Below, in pieces: positions 18,085-26,944 of a DNA stretch of 64,000 bases; positions within the stretch are counted from its first letter, which is position 1, and the number at the start of each line of letters is the position of its first letter. A program made the position numbers and the translations under genes. The notes beneath the pieces are model-generated. The model searched no databases. It worked only from the letters and a program-made list of their open reading frames with translations, and was not told the origin of the DNA. Origin of the DNA: Chitinophaga sp. CB10 (GTDB lineage Bacteria > Bacteroidota > Bacteroidia > Chitinophagales > Chitinophagaceae); the NCBI GenBank assembly GCA_001870995.2, contig MLAV02000002.1:310001-374000 (forward strand), read 5' to 3'.

Positions 18085-18309
18085 TTAAAATAATTTTCTT
18101 GCGCCATTAACAACTCTAAAGAGACCGTAAAGACAGAGTACAACTCCTAATATAGTCATCCACTGCTGTGATAAACGGAACTCTCCCAAGCCTAATTGCC
18201 GCGCGAAAATCGCGAAAAGACCGAAGAGAATGAAAAATAACCCTCTAACTAATTCGCCTATAGGTCTATACCTGTTATCCGTGCGTTTGTTTTGTTCGTC
18301 CTGCATCAT
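18085..18309 (-). CDS. Small two-helix membrane protein
   Basis: 74-residue protein (starting at the first of two adjacent ATG codons). It has a hydrophilic N-terminus (MMQDEQNKRTDNRYRP) and two membrane helices, about residues 21-38 and 50-66, with a basic end (NGARKLF). No family was recognised. It precedes the PstS-like lipoprotein by about 30 bp and probably heads the same transcript. Its orientation would place both termini in the cytoplasm. Confidence 0.65.
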   Translation of the reverse strand: MMQDEQNKRTDNRYRPIGELVRGLFFILFGLFAIFARQLGLGEFRLSQQWMTILGVVLCLYGLFRVVNGARKLF

Positions 18310-18431
18310 CTATGGTTGCGATTTACAATTATACAAAAAAATATTTTTTAATCCGGTATATGATCTTTTAGAAGTTTGTTAAAAAAACCTGCTAAATAAC
18401 CGCGCAATTGTACATCCGGCGGCAATTTGAG

Positions 18432-18569
18432 TCATTTTTTCAACAATTCGTATTTTTTATTGAGAATTTTCTCCCATAATGCCGGATTTCTTATATATAG
18501 ATGCAAATCCATGCTGGTTTCCATAATATCTTTGTAGGTTTGCGGCCAGAATTTCAATTCCTTTAACAT
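18432..18569 (-). CDS. Possible 45-residue protein overlapping the phosphatase start
   Basis: Short open frame whose ATG (18569-18567) shares the palindrome CATG with the ATG of the divergent phosphatase gene. The translation (beginning MLKELKFWPQTYKD) is rich in Trp, Tyr, Lys and Leu and looks protein-like, ending ELLKK. Against it: it covers the presumed phosphatase promoter, and no promoter for it is visible inside the phosphatase gene. It is treated as a candidate only. Confidence 0.3.
   Translation of the reverse strand: MLKELKFWPQTYKDIMETSMDLHLYIRNPALWEKILNKKYELLKK
18535..18542 (+). promoter_or_regulatory. Probable -7 element of the phosphatase-hisS unit
   Basis: TAGGTTTG matches TAnnTTTG and lies 25 bp before the phosphatase ATG. 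The -33 box at the expected spacing is poor (TGCT instead of TTTG), so this is a moderate call. Confidence 0.4.
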
Positions 18570-19008
18570 GAAAATTTTAATGGTCTGCCTTGGAAATATT
18601 TGTCGCTCTCCCCTTGCAGAGGGCGTCATGCGCCATCTGGCTGCCAGCAGTAAACATACCAACTGGGTGATCGACTCCGCCGGAACCGGCAACTGGCACA
18701 TTGGCGACGCGCCGGACAAGCGCTCCATCCTCATTGCCAAAAGAAACGGTATCGACATCTCTACCCACAGGGGGCAGCAGTTCTCTGCCAGCGATTTTGA
18801 CCGGTTTGACCGCATCTACGTCATGGACCGCAATAACTACAACCAGGTTATGCATAAAGCGCGCCATGAGGCAGACCGGCAGAAAGTACATTTCCTCCTG
18901 GAAGATGAACAGGAAGTGCCGGACCCCTACTTTGACGATAAAATGTTTGCACCCGTGTACGACATGATATACAAGGCCTGCGAACGCATCATAAACAAAG
19001 AACAATAA
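18568..19008 (+). CDS. Low-molecular-weight protein-tyrosine phosphatase
   Basis: Cytoplasmic phosphatase that hydrolyses phosphotyrosine through a cysteinyl-phosphate intermediate. It has 146 residues. The catalytic loop CLGNICRS (C7-X5-R13) is at the N-terminus, and the general-acid aspartate lies in VPDPYFDD near residue 115. It is followed after 17 bp by hisS, likely on one transcript. The cellular substrate is unknown. In capsule clusters such enzymes control tyrosine kinases, but no such kinase is in this window. Confidence 0.93.
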   Translation: MKILMVCLGNICRSPLAEGVMRHLAASSKHTNWVIDSAGTGNWHIGDAPDKRSILIAKRNGIDISTHRGQQFSASDFDRFDRIYVMDRNNYNQVMHKARHEADRQKVHFLLEDEQEVPDPYFDDKMFAPVYDMIYKACERIINKEQ

Positions 19009-19025
19009 CGCTTAACTGTTAATAA

Positions 19026-20375
19026 ATGATCAAACCAAGCATTCCTAAAGGTACCCGTGACTTCGGCCCGGTGATCGTAAGAAAGCGCAACTATATTTTC
19101 AATACCATCCGCCAGGTATTTGAACTTTACGGATTCCAGCCACTGGAAACCCCTGCCATGGAAAACTTATCCACACTGACAGGCAAATACGGCGAGGAAG
19201 GCGATAAACTCATGTTCAAGGTGCTGGACAACGGCGACATCTTCGAAGCCGCCGGCAAAGCCGCCAATAATAAGGAACTCGTAGCCGCTATCAGCGAAAA
19301 AGCCCTGCGCTACGACCTTACCATCCCTTTTGCCCGCTACGTGGTAATGAACCAGAACGACCTGGCCCTCCCCTTCAAACGCTACCAGATGCAGCCGGTA
19401 TGGCGCGCCGATAAGCCGCAGAAAGGCCGCTACCGCGAGTTTTACCAGTGCGATGCGGACGTGGTAGGCAGCAACTCCCTCGTCAACGAAGTGGAACTGC
19501 TCCTCATCTACGACGCCGTTTTCACCAACCTCGGCCTGGCCGGCGTGGAACTGCGCGTAAACAACCGTAAAATCCTTTCCGGACTGGCAGAAGTGATCGG
19601 GAAACAGGAACTCCTGACAGATATCACCATCTCCATCGATAAACTCGACAAAATTGGCGCGGAAGGCGTACGTAAAGAACTGAGCGACCGCGGATTAAGC
19701 GATACTGATATTAATACAATCGAAAAGTTCCTTACAATAGGTGGTACCAACGAAGAAAAATTAAATCAGCTGGCGGACCTGCTCCAATCCAGCGCTACCG
19801 GCCTCAAAGGCATTGAAGAATTAAAATTTGTACTCAACTCCGGCCTCACCGCCTTCAACAACGAGCCTATTATCGACGTTACCCTCGCGCGCGGCCTCAA
19901 TTACTACACGGGCATGATCGTGGAAGTAAAAGCCCCGGCTACCGTTAAAATGGGCAGCATCGGCGGCGGCGGCCGTTACGACGACCTCACCGGCCTCTTC
20001 GGCCTCAAAGGCATTTCCGGCGTGGGTATTTCCTTTGGGGTAGACCGCATCTACGACGTACTCGAAGAACTTAACCTCTTCCCTGAAACGGCACAGCAAT
20101 CCACGAAAGTGCTGTTCCTGAACCTGGGCGAGGCAAACGCTGCGGCGGCATTTAAACACCTGCAGGGGCTGCGGGCAAAAGGCATTGCCGCTGAAATCTA
20201 CCCGGATGCGTCCAAAATGGATAAACAAATGAAATACGCCAATAAACGCGGGATTCCGTTTGTTGCCATCATCGGCGAATCCGAGCTGTCGGAAAATAAC
20301 GTGAGCATAAAAAACCTCGCCACCGGCCAGCAGGAGAAGGTGGCTGCCGATGCAGTAGCGCATTACAACTTCTAA
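19026..20375 (+). CDS. hisS: Histidine-tRNA ligase
   Basis: Class II aminoacyl-tRNA synthetase that charges tRNA-His. It has 449 residues. Visible elements are motif 1 (PKGTRDFGPV and the following helix), motif 2 (KGRYREFYQCDADVVG), the histidine-binding signature LARGLNYYTGMIVEV and GGGRYDDL with motif 3 (GVGISFGVDRIYD). The C-terminal anticodon-binding domain starts near residue 355. It follows the phosphatase gene by 17 bp and ends at a bidirectional terminator. Confidence 0.97.
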   Translation: MIKPSIPKGTRDFGPVIVRKRNYIFNTIRQVFELYGFQPLETPAMENLSTLTGKYGEEGDKLMFKVLDNGDIFEAAGKAANNKELVAAISEKALRYDLTIPFARYVVMNQNDLALPFKRYQMQPVWRADKPQKGRYREFYQCDADVVGSNSLVNEVELLLIYDAVFTNLGLAGVELRVNNRKILSGLAEVIGKQELLTDITISIDKLDKIGAEGVRKELSDRGLSDTDINTIEKFLTIGGTNEEKLNQLADLLQSSATGLKGIEELKFVLNSGLTAFNNEPIIDVTLARGLNYYTGMIVEVKAPATVKMGSIGGGGRYDDLTGLFGLKGISGVGISFGVDRIYDVLEELNLFPETAQQSTKVLFLNLGEANAAAAFKHLQGLRAKGIAAEIYPDASKMDKQMKYANKRGIPFVAIIGESELSENNVSIKNLATGQQEKVAADAVAHYNF

Positions 20376-20392
20376 AACGCATGCATATAAAC

Positions 20393-20424
20393 AAAAAAAG
20401 CCGGCCAAATGGCCGGCTTTTTTT
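20393..20424. terminator. Bidirectional intrinsic terminator between hisS and dsbD
   Basis: Stem GCCGGCC / GGCCGGC with loop AAAT, extended by A7 and T7 runs, between two convergent genes. It can serve both strands. Confidence 0.85.
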
Positions 20425-20443
20425 GTTATGGTACTTCAATCGC

Positions 20444-22459
20444 TTATTTATTGCGTTTCGCAAATTCCGCTTTTGCAGCTTCCAGGTACTGCACAAACGC
20501 ATCTACATCCTCCTTCGGATCATAGCCATACCCCTTCATTTGCAGCGGTTTTCCTTCCAGGTCAACCGGGATATAATAAGGCTGTGAGTTCCTGTTGAAT
20601 TTGGACGCTTCCAGGTCCTGGTTGAGCAGGCCCACGTTAGTCACCTTCGTACCGTCGAATTTAGACACATACTGCTCATTCTCAGGCAGCTTCGTCTTTT
20701 CGTCCGTGTAGAGGGAGGCTACGATGAAGTCGTTACGGAGGATCTTCATCACTTTAGGGCTGGAAAGCACGGATTTTTCAAACTTACGGCAGTTCACACA
20801 GGTGTGACCGGTAAAGTCGAGCATCAGCGGCTTTTTAGCCTCTTTTGCGGCCGCCAGCGCTTCTTCATAATCGAAGAATACGTTTTCCACACCCGGAATT
20901 TCAGAGTGCAGGATGCCTACCAGCTTTTTAGGCTTAACGGTCAGCGCATCGGCTTTTTGGCCGCCGCCACCGCCGCCGCTTTCCACGGCAGCCTGGATAT
21001 CGATCAGGGTACGGTTCAGGTTAAAGTCCTGTGATCCTTCATGCGGGAGGAATCCGCTGATACCTTTCAGCGGCGCGCCCCACATACCGGGGATCATGTA
21101 CACCACGAAAGTGAAGGTTACAATCGCAAAGCAAAGGCGGGTTACGGACAGGTAAGGTACATCGCTGTCGTGGCTCAGCTTCAGTTTACCCAGCAGGTAC
21201 ACGCCCAGTAAGCCAAAGATGGCAATCCACAGGGCGAGGAAGATCTCTCTGTCCAGCAGGTTCCAGTGGTAAGCCATGTCCACGTTGGACAGGAATTTCA
21301 GTGCCAGCGCCAGCTCCAGGAACCCGAGGGTTACTTTCACCGCGTTCAGCCAGCCACCGGATTTACCGATTTTATTCAGCAAACTCGGGAACAGGGCAAA
21401 CAGGGAGAACGGAATGGCCAGTGCCAGCGAGAAGCCGAACATACCTACAAGCGGGCCGGTGTTACCGCCCTTCGCAGCCAGTACCAGCAGGTTGCCCAGG
21501 ATTGGACCGGTGCAGGAGAAGGAAACGATCGCCAGGGTGAGCGCCATGAAGAAGATACCCATGAAGCTGCCCATACCGGCTTTGGAATCCGAAACGTTGG
21601 CCCATTTGCTGGGCAGGCTGATCTCAAACGCGCCCAGGAAGGAGAATGCAAACAACAGGAAGATCACAAAGAATATAAAGTTTGCGATACCGTTACTTGC
21701 CAGGGAGTTGAGCGCGCCCGCGCCAAATATCTTCGTGATGAGGAAGCCGAGGAACGTGTAAATGATGATGATGGACAGGGAATAGATAAACGCATTCTTG
21801 ATACCCTGCGCACGCGTAGCGCTCCGCTTTGTGAAAAAGCTCACGGTGATAGGAATCATGGAGAACACGCATGGAGTGATCAGCGCAATAAAACCGCCCC
21901 CGAAGCTCGCGAGGAAAATCCAGAGCAGGGATTTATCGGATGCGTCATCATCCGCTACATCGCTGGCAGCGGCAGTAGCGGCATCGCCGGTAGCGGCAAC
22001 GGCAGCTGCCGGCAGCGCCACGTCAAAAGCCGCTTCTTCCGGCAGTACTTCCTCCCCTTTCAGGGCCATGTAGTTGACGGAACCGGAAAGTTTGTCAGCG
22101 CCGGCAGCAGGTTTTACTTCCGCCACGAGCTCCACCTCATTTTCGAAATATTTCACTTCCACATTATCGAACAGTGGTTCTTTCTTTGTCTGCAGCTGGC
22201 CTTTTTCAGTAATACCGGTAATGGCGCCTGCGGCGCTGTCCAGCACCACGCGGGTGTTGGGCGCATCGTCCGCCATGGTGGTGGAGTACAGTTGTACGCC
22301 TTTTTCGATCGTACCTTTTAAGTGTAAGGTATAGGCTGCATCGTTTTTCTTTTCAGCGGAAAATTCCCACTTCACTGGTTTCGGGCTTTGATCCTGCGCA
22401 TTGGCACTTAATCCAAAGATTGCAAAAACAGGTATCAGTAATGAAAGCAAATGCTTCAT
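20444..22459 (-). CDS. Thiol:disulfide interchange protein DsbD-like
   Basis: Membrane protein that carries reducing equivalents from cytoplasmic thioredoxin to the periplasm. It has 671 residues and a signal peptide to about residue 21. Residues 25-150 are a DsbD-alpha-type immunoglobulin domain with no cysteine. An Ala/Asp-rich linker follows, then the eight-helix CcdA-type channel (about 175-440) with the redox cysteines in TPCVFSMIPI and FSCTGPILG. A Gly-rich linker (VESGGGGGGQK) leads to a C-terminal thioredoxin domain with CVNC at 554-557. The fused alpha domain has lost the pair that normally delivers electrons onward, and the adjacent gene at 22568 encodes a stand-alone alpha-like domain that keeps one. 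The beta and gamma parts look active. Confidence 0.92.
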   Translation of the reverse strand: MKHLLSLLIPVFAIFGLSANAQDQSPKPVKWEFSAEKKNDAAYTLHLKGTIEKGVQLYSTTMADDAPNTRVVLDSAAGAITGITEKGQLQTKKEPLFDNVEVKYFENEVELVAEVKPAAGADKLSGSVNYMALKGEEVLPEEAAFDVALPAAAVAATGDAATAAASDVADDDASDKSLLWIFLASFGGGFIALITPCVFSMIPITVSFFTKRSATRAQGIKNAFIYSLSIIIIYTFLGFLITKIFGAGALNSLASNGIANFIFFVIFLLFAFSFLGAFEISLPSKWANVSDSKAGMGSFMGIFFMALTLAIVSFSCTGPILGNLLVLAAKGGNTGPLVGMFGFSLALAIPFSLFALFPSLLNKIGKSGGWLNAVKVTLGFLELALALKFLSNVDMAYHWNLLDREIFLALWIAIFGLLGVYLLGKLKLSHDSDVPYLSVTRLCFAIVTFTFVVYMIPGMWGAPLKGISGFLPHEGSQDFNLNRTLIDIQAAVESGGGGGGQKADALTVKPKKLVGILHSEIPGVENVFFDYEEALAAAKEAKKPLMLDFTGHTCVNCRKFEKSVLSSPKVMKILRNDFIVASLYTDEKTKLPENEQYVSKFDGTKVTNVGLLNQDLEASKFNRNSQPYYIPVDLEGKPLQMKGYGYDPKEDVDAFVQYLEAAKAEFAKRNK

Positions 22460-22500
22460 AAAGTCAATAGGCTTTAAATAATAGTTTGGAAACTAAACAA

Positions 22501-22532
22501 CAAACGAGTTCCCGTTAAGTGGAACTCGTTTG
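22501..22532. terminator. Hairpin between the DsbD-alpha-like gene and dsbD
   Basis: Perfect 12-bp stem (CAAACGAGTTCC / GGAACTCGTTTG) with an 8-nt loop. The following T-tract on the minus strand is weak (TTGTTGTTTAG), so it may be a partial terminator or attenuator that lowers dsbD expression relative to the upstream gene. Confidence 0.55.
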
Positions 22533-22567
22533 ATAAAACTCTTTTATACGTTAGTAGCGGATGCAAC

Positions 22568-23023
22568 TTATTTACCTCCAACAGTAATAACGAATTCAGT
22601 TTCTTTTGGAGGAAGGCACTGGTGATCGTCACAAACCATGAATTCAACGGTACCTTTCACTTTGTTGGCAGCTTTACCTTTCACGGTCACTTTCTGTACA
22701 AAGTCAACGGTGTTTTCGTAGTATTTCAGTTCGGAATTGAAGTTTTTATCGAAGTTCTTATGCAGTTTACCCACTTCCTGGATTTTACCTACCGGCGTTA
22801 CCAGCGGATTTTTAGCAATTTTGAAAGTGGTAGGAACAGGACCTTCACCGGCTTCCTGCGCATACAGGTGCCAGCCCGCATCAATGATGGCGGTCATGTG
22901 CAGTTCATAAGTCGTCGCGTCAATTTTCTTTGAGCTGAATTTCCATTTTACCGGATTCTCTATCTGGGCGCTTGCCAGGAAAGGCAAGGCAAATAAAACC
23001 ATAGCTGTTAATAACTTCTTCAT
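22568..23023 (-). CDS. Stand-alone DsbD N-terminal (alpha) domain protein
   Basis: 151-residue secreted protein from ATG 23023 (MKKLLTAMVL), with signal peptide to about residue 20. The body (PVKWKFSSKKIDATTYELHM onward) parallels the N-terminal domain of the neighbouring DsbD. It retains a cysteine pair, C131 and C136 (MVCDDHQCLPP), placed like the redox pair of E. coli DsbD-alpha (CxxxxxC there, CxxxxC here). It probably receives electrons from the membrane DsbD and passes them to periplasmic partners. It lies upstream of dsbD, with a hairpin between the two genes. The longer frame from TTG 23075 region adds unlikely residues before the signal peptide. Confidence 0.82.
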   Translation of the reverse strand: MKKLLTAMVLFALPFLASAQIENPVKWKFSSKKIDATTYELHMTAIIDAGWHLYAQEAGEGPVPTTFKIAKNPLVTPVGKIQEVGKLHKNFDKNFNSELKYYENTVDFVQKVTVKGKAANKVKGTVEFMVCDDHQCLPPKETEFVITVGGK

Positions 23024-23305
23024 ACTTAGCTTTTTAATTGGTTGGTGGTTCGATTTATTAATTGTTGTTTTCAAGCATTTATTCGGGATCTGGTAATTAT
23101 GGATGGCCCCGTTTAGGTTTGGATATCCAAGAATACTGCCAAACTTTTATTACCTAAATCACTGGTTTTCCGTTGTTAACCGGCATTTCGATCTCCCAAC
23201 AAATCTACTGGGAAAGCACAAAATTACTTCGCCGCTCGCAATTTTCCATTGCCGTTCATCCGGAAATAACAAAATATTGAGTATCAGAAGCTTAAAAATG
23301 GGCCA

Positions 23306-24283
23306 TCAGCTGAAATATTGCATAACTATCACATATGCGAATGCTATGAGATGCACGATGTTAGCAAATGCATCGCTGGGGATGCACCAGAATACGTTGC
23401 CGGCAAAGAGGGAAACCGGGAGTACCGCCAGCACCCAGTAGGCGGGTGAAAAATGAATACCGAAGAAAGGGATCAGCACCGCCACCGCCACATACACGAT
23501 CAAAGCAGCCCATATCTTACGCCCCTGTATCAGCATTTTCTTCAGCGGCCGCTGCAGCAACAGCCAGCCGAGGAAAAAGAAAAGCAGGCAGGCTACCATG
23601 GCGCCCCAAACCTTGTAATCCGTGATAACCGGCAGCGATAACCCGATGTTGGGTATCATCTTCAGTAAGGTAATCTGGTTGGTGAGAAACAAATAGGTGC
23701 CCATGAGGTATAGCGGGCAAATCAATCCCAACAGGGCAATGATCCATTCCGCCAGGCGGAAGGCCCGCATGATCAGCATGCTCACCAGCAGCAACAGGCA
23801 AAAGATCACCGCAGGGAAATACAGCAACCCGCAAATGCCGATGGCAAAACCGATATTGAATACCACATCCCTGGCGGAAGTACGTGTATAGAGCGACGTT
23901 ATGCTGGATACCACCCACAGCATGATCAAATTAACCAGCAGCCCCGGGGAGAATACATTCCAGCTTTGCAGCATGGAGGTAAACAACAGGTAAGCCATTG
24001 CCGGCAGGTAGGTGGGTTTGGCAAACAAACGGTGATGGTTTACAATCTTTGTAAACAGCAGCGATTGCACCAATATCAGCAAAATGGCCAGCGACGTGAA
24101 GAACAAGGGGCTCTCCCCTGCAAAGCTATGCAGCCATTTTACGATCAGCTTATACAGCAATCCCTCTGAACCGTCTGCCAGGTAGGTGGACGGATGCAGC
24201 AGATAGAAAAACTTTACAACCAGCGTGTATATCAACAACAGCAATACCGTAAGGGGATTGCCGGAACGGAAAAATTTTATCAC
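23306..24283 (-). CDS. Polytopic membrane protein (DUF6427-like)
   Basis: 325-residue integral membrane protein with about nine hydrophobic segments (first at residues 11-30, last at 290-325). A central stretch of Leu/Ile-rich helices (GFAIGICGLLYFPAVIFCLLLL) is prominent. It resembles the DUF6427 family of Bacteroidota membrane proteins by length and layout, but this is recalled rather than tested. No enzymatic motif is seen. It starts 15 bp after the exported-protein gene at 24299-25822, so both are probably co-transcribed. Confidence 0.7.
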   Translation of the reverse strand: MIKFFRSGNPLTVLLLLIYTLVVKFFYLLHPSTYLADGSEGLLYKLIVKWLHSFAGESPLFFTSLAILLILVQSLLFTKIVNHHRLFAKPTYLPAMAYLLFTSMLQSWNVFSPGLLVNLIMLWVVSSITSLYTRTSARDVVFNIGFAIGICGLLYFPAVIFCLLLLVSMLIMRAFRLAEWIIALLGLICPLYLMGTYLFLTNQITLLKMIPNIGLSLPVITDYKVWGAMVACLLFFFLGWLLLQRPLKKMLIQGRKIWAALIVYVAVAVLIPFFGIHFSPAYWVLAVLPVSLFAGNVFWCIPSDAFANIVHLIAFAYVIVMQYFS

Positions 24284-24298
24284 AGTGCAAAGGTGTGA

Positions 24299-25822
24299 TT
24301 AAAAGTCAATTTTAGCAAAGCAAATATAATTCCTGTAGATGCATGGTATCAGTACTGACCTGGCGCTGATCTGTTTACCATAGCGGGGCATCCAGGTGTA
24401 GCCTTTATCCAGGTTGCGCAGGGTAGGCATGCGGTTAACCTTTCCGCTCGGCTCCAGGCTGTTGTCTGTCAGGATGTAGCTTCTGCGGTCAAGGTCATTG
24501 TACAGGAAGCGCAGCTCGCTGCCGATGTTTACCATCATGTACGACAGATACAGGTCGGCATTATCATCAAACTGGCTTTTGTTAATGAAGTTATTCCATT
24601 GCATGTTTCCTTCATCGTCGAAGGAGAGGACAATCACTTTATCGTAATGGTAGCGCAGGCCCTGGGAGTTGTTCCAGTAGCCCGGGTTATAGTACCACGG
24701 AGAGTAAGGGGAATAATAGTAGGGAGAATAAAAACCGCTGTACGGGTTACCGTACATATAATTCCAGCGGTTCCACGGCTGGTAACGGCTGGAGGTGGAA
24801 AATGCCTCGGCCGTGATCAGGAAGCCGCCGTTGGCCGTATTGATCACCCGGCGGATGAAGTAGTCGTTAAACGCAGCGTTGGTGCTGGACTCCGTACGGG
24901 CCGCAGCCTTCAGCTCCGGGGTGAACACCACTGATTTCTCATAAATCGTTTTCTGATTTTTGAAATCATATTTGTAGAGATATAGGCCTTCCACATTCCC
25001 GCGTTTCTGCTTGTAGTAGAACGCGGTGATCAGGGCCGTACCTTTCTGGTTGTCCAGTTTCATTTTTACCTCGTCCAGCATCTGGGACTTAAACTGCAGC
25101 GGCGTAACCTCAAAGCTGTCTGTCAGCGGGTGCTTCACGATCATGTTGCCGCTGATGACGTAATCCTTGCTGCTGGTCCTTTCCAGTTTATTGAAGATGA
25201 AATCGCCATCATTGGTGAGGTTAAAGTTGCTGAGGAAGTACTTTTTGGACTGCATGGGCAAACTTACCTTGCTGTTGTTCACCAGCTGCATGGCGCTGTC
25301 GTACAGGAAAGTATAGAAGAGGTTGTTGTTCTCATTGTCCTGGTTGATCTTGTAGATCATGATGCGGTTCTTATCCTCGGATACTTCCAGGGAGTACACC
25401 TTATTTTCCCTGGAATAATACCCGATACGGGTAGAATCGATCAGGAGGGGCTCTGTGGCAAATTTCGCATCAGGGCTCATGGTAGCGCAGTAGCTATACA
25501 CGGCGTCCTTATGCTGGAACTGGTAGATCATGAGTACTTTGTTGGGATAGGCCACAAAGTCCATACTAATCACCTTTTTGGGCAGGAAGTCGAGCGCTAC
25601 CCGCTCCTTCAGCTCCATGGCGTTGTCATACACTGAAACTGCGTAGTTTCCGCGGTCGGATTTATACACCAGTATATTTCCGGCTACCCGGCCAATGATC
25701 TCAAACTCAGTATTTTTGTAATCATCCTTTTCGGGCTGGGAATAGGATATTTTCTGAGCCGTCGCCGAGGCGCCGGCCAGCAGCATCAAAAGCAACAATT
25801 GGATGCGGTATAGTATATGCAT
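24299..25822 (-). CDS. Exported protein of unknown function
   Basis: 507-residue protein with a signal peptide (about residues 1-22, LLLLMLLAGASATAQ). The body consists of many beta-strand-like stretches with repeated themes such as FEIIGRVAGNILVYKSDR and KVIVLSFDDEGNMQWNNF, suggestive of a beta-propeller-like fold. Near residues 345-395 is a Tyr/Pro/Trp/Asn-rich insertion (for example SGFYSPYYYSPYSPWYY). No family was recognised with confidence. It is probably periplasmic or on the outer membrane, and shares a transcript with the downstream membrane protein. Confidence 0.7.
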   Translation of the reverse strand: MHILYRIQLLLLMLLAGASATAQKISYSQPEKDDYKNTEFEIIGRVAGNILVYKSDRGNYAVSVYDNAMELKERVALDFLPKKVISMDFVAYPNKVLMIYQFQHKDAVYSYCATMSPDAKFATEPLLIDSTRIGYYSRENKVYSLEVSEDKNRIMIYKINQDNENNNLFYTFLYDSAMQLVNNSKVSLPMQSKKYFLSNFNLTNDGDFIFNKLERTSSKDYVISGNMIVKHPLTDSFEVTPLQFKSQMLDEVKMKLDNQKGTALITAFYYKQKRGNVEGLYLYKYDFKNQKTIYEKSVVFTPELKAAARTESSTNAAFNDYFIRRVINTANGGFLITAEAFSTSSRYQPWNRWNYMYGNPYSGFYSPYYYSPYSPWYYNPGYWNNSQGLRYHYDKVIVLSFDDEGNMQWNNFINKSQFDDNADLYLSYMMVNIGSELRFLYNDLDRRSYILTDNSLEPSGKVNRMPTLRNLDKGYTWMPRYGKQISARSVLIPCIYRNYICFAKIDF

Positions 25823-25888
25823 GCTTCAGTTGTATTTCAAAAAGTTGTTGGTAAGGAGTGGCAGACGGATTGCTGCTTACCTGATTTT

Positions 25889-25896
25889 CAAACTTA
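25889..25896 (-). promoter_or_regulatory. Possible -7 element upstream of the exported-protein gene
   Basis: TAAGTTTG on the minus strand matches TAnnTTTG and lies about 65 nt before the ATG at 25822. No TTTG is found at the expected -33 spacing, so confidence is low. Confidence 0.3.
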
Positions 25897-26026
25897 CATT
25901 AAAATTTAGAATATTGGTAAGCAATTTCCATGCACAATTCCGTAGACCTTTTCCCGTTACATAAATACCAAAAGGCTGGATTTATTGTGTACATTTAATT
26001 AATTTTTTTAAAACAGCATATTCTCA

Positions 26027-26944
26027 ATGGAAACCGTTTTAATCACCGGTGGCACCGGACTGGTAGGCACCGCATTAACGGACCTTTTACTGGAGAGAGG
26101 GTACAGGGTAATTGTACTCACACGTACACCAGAGCGCGGTCGCAATAAGCAGATCACCTATGCCCGATGGGATGTTAACACCCAGACGATAGATACTGCC
26201 GCCCTGCAGCAGGCGGACTACATCGTACACCTCAGCGGCGCCAATGTGGCCGACAAACGCTGGACGGAGGCCCGCAAGCAGGAGATTGTCACCAGCCGCA
26301 CCCAAAGCAGTGAACTGATCGTAAAAGCCTTGTTATCCACTCCCAATAAAGTAAAAAAAGTAATCAGCGCCTCCGCTACCGGCTACTACGGCCAGTATAG
26401 GGACCATGTCTTCACCGAGTCGGACCCCGCCGCGGCGGATTACCTGGGCGTTACCACGCAGCTCTGGGAGCAGAGCATCGGCGATGTACGCTCCCTGGGT
26501 AAAAAGCTCGTGGTATTTCGTATAGGCATGGTGTTGAGCAGGGAAGGCGGCGCCCTGAAGGAATTCTACAAACCGCTGCGCTTTGGCTTTGCCACCATCA
26601 TGGGCAGCGGCGAGCAATACATCAGCTGGATACATATCCACGACCTGGTGCGCCTGTTCTTCAACGCCATTGTGAACGACAAGCTGGAAGGCATTTATAA
26701 CGCCGTGGCGCCCAATCCCGTTACCAACAAGGAATTGATCCAGGCGATGGCCCGGGCGGCGAAAGGCAAAAGCTATATGATGGCTTACGTGCCGGCAGCG
26801 GCACTGAAGCTGGCTTTGGGCGAAATGAGCGTGGAGGTGTTGAAGAGCGTGCGGGCATCTTCCGCGAAAATTCAGCAAACAGGCTTCCAGTTCTCCTACC
26901 CTACTATCGACCGGGCGATGGAGCAGTTGTTTCCGAAGCGCTGA
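26027..26944 (+). CDS. TIGR01777-type SDR epimerase/oxidoreductase
   Basis: 305-residue member of the atypical short-chain dehydrogenase family that includes E. coli YfcH. The NAD(P)-binding glycine motif is ITGGTGLVGTAL at residues 6-17, followed by the conserved LSGANVADKRWTEARK segment. The catalytic Tyr region is SASATGYYG, and the C-terminal block VEVLKSVRASSAKIQQTGF is typical. The substrate is unknown in this family. Its 3' end overlaps the 3' end of the convergent pabB gene by 41 bp. Confidence 0.93.
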   Translation: METVLITGGTGLVGTALTDLLLERGYRVIVLTRTPERGRNKQITYARWDVNTQTIDTAALQQADYIVHLSGANVADKRWTEARKQEIVTSRTQSSELIVKALLSTPNKVKKVISASATGYYGQYRDHVFTESDPAAADYLGVTTQLWEQSIGDVRSLGKKLVVFRIGMVLSREGGALKEFYKPLRFGFATIMGSGEQYISWIHIHDLVRLFFNAIVNDKLEGIYNAVAPNPVTNKELIQAMARAAKGKSYMMAYVPAAALKLALGEMSVEVLKSVRASSAKIQQTGFQFSYPTIDRAMEQLFPKR

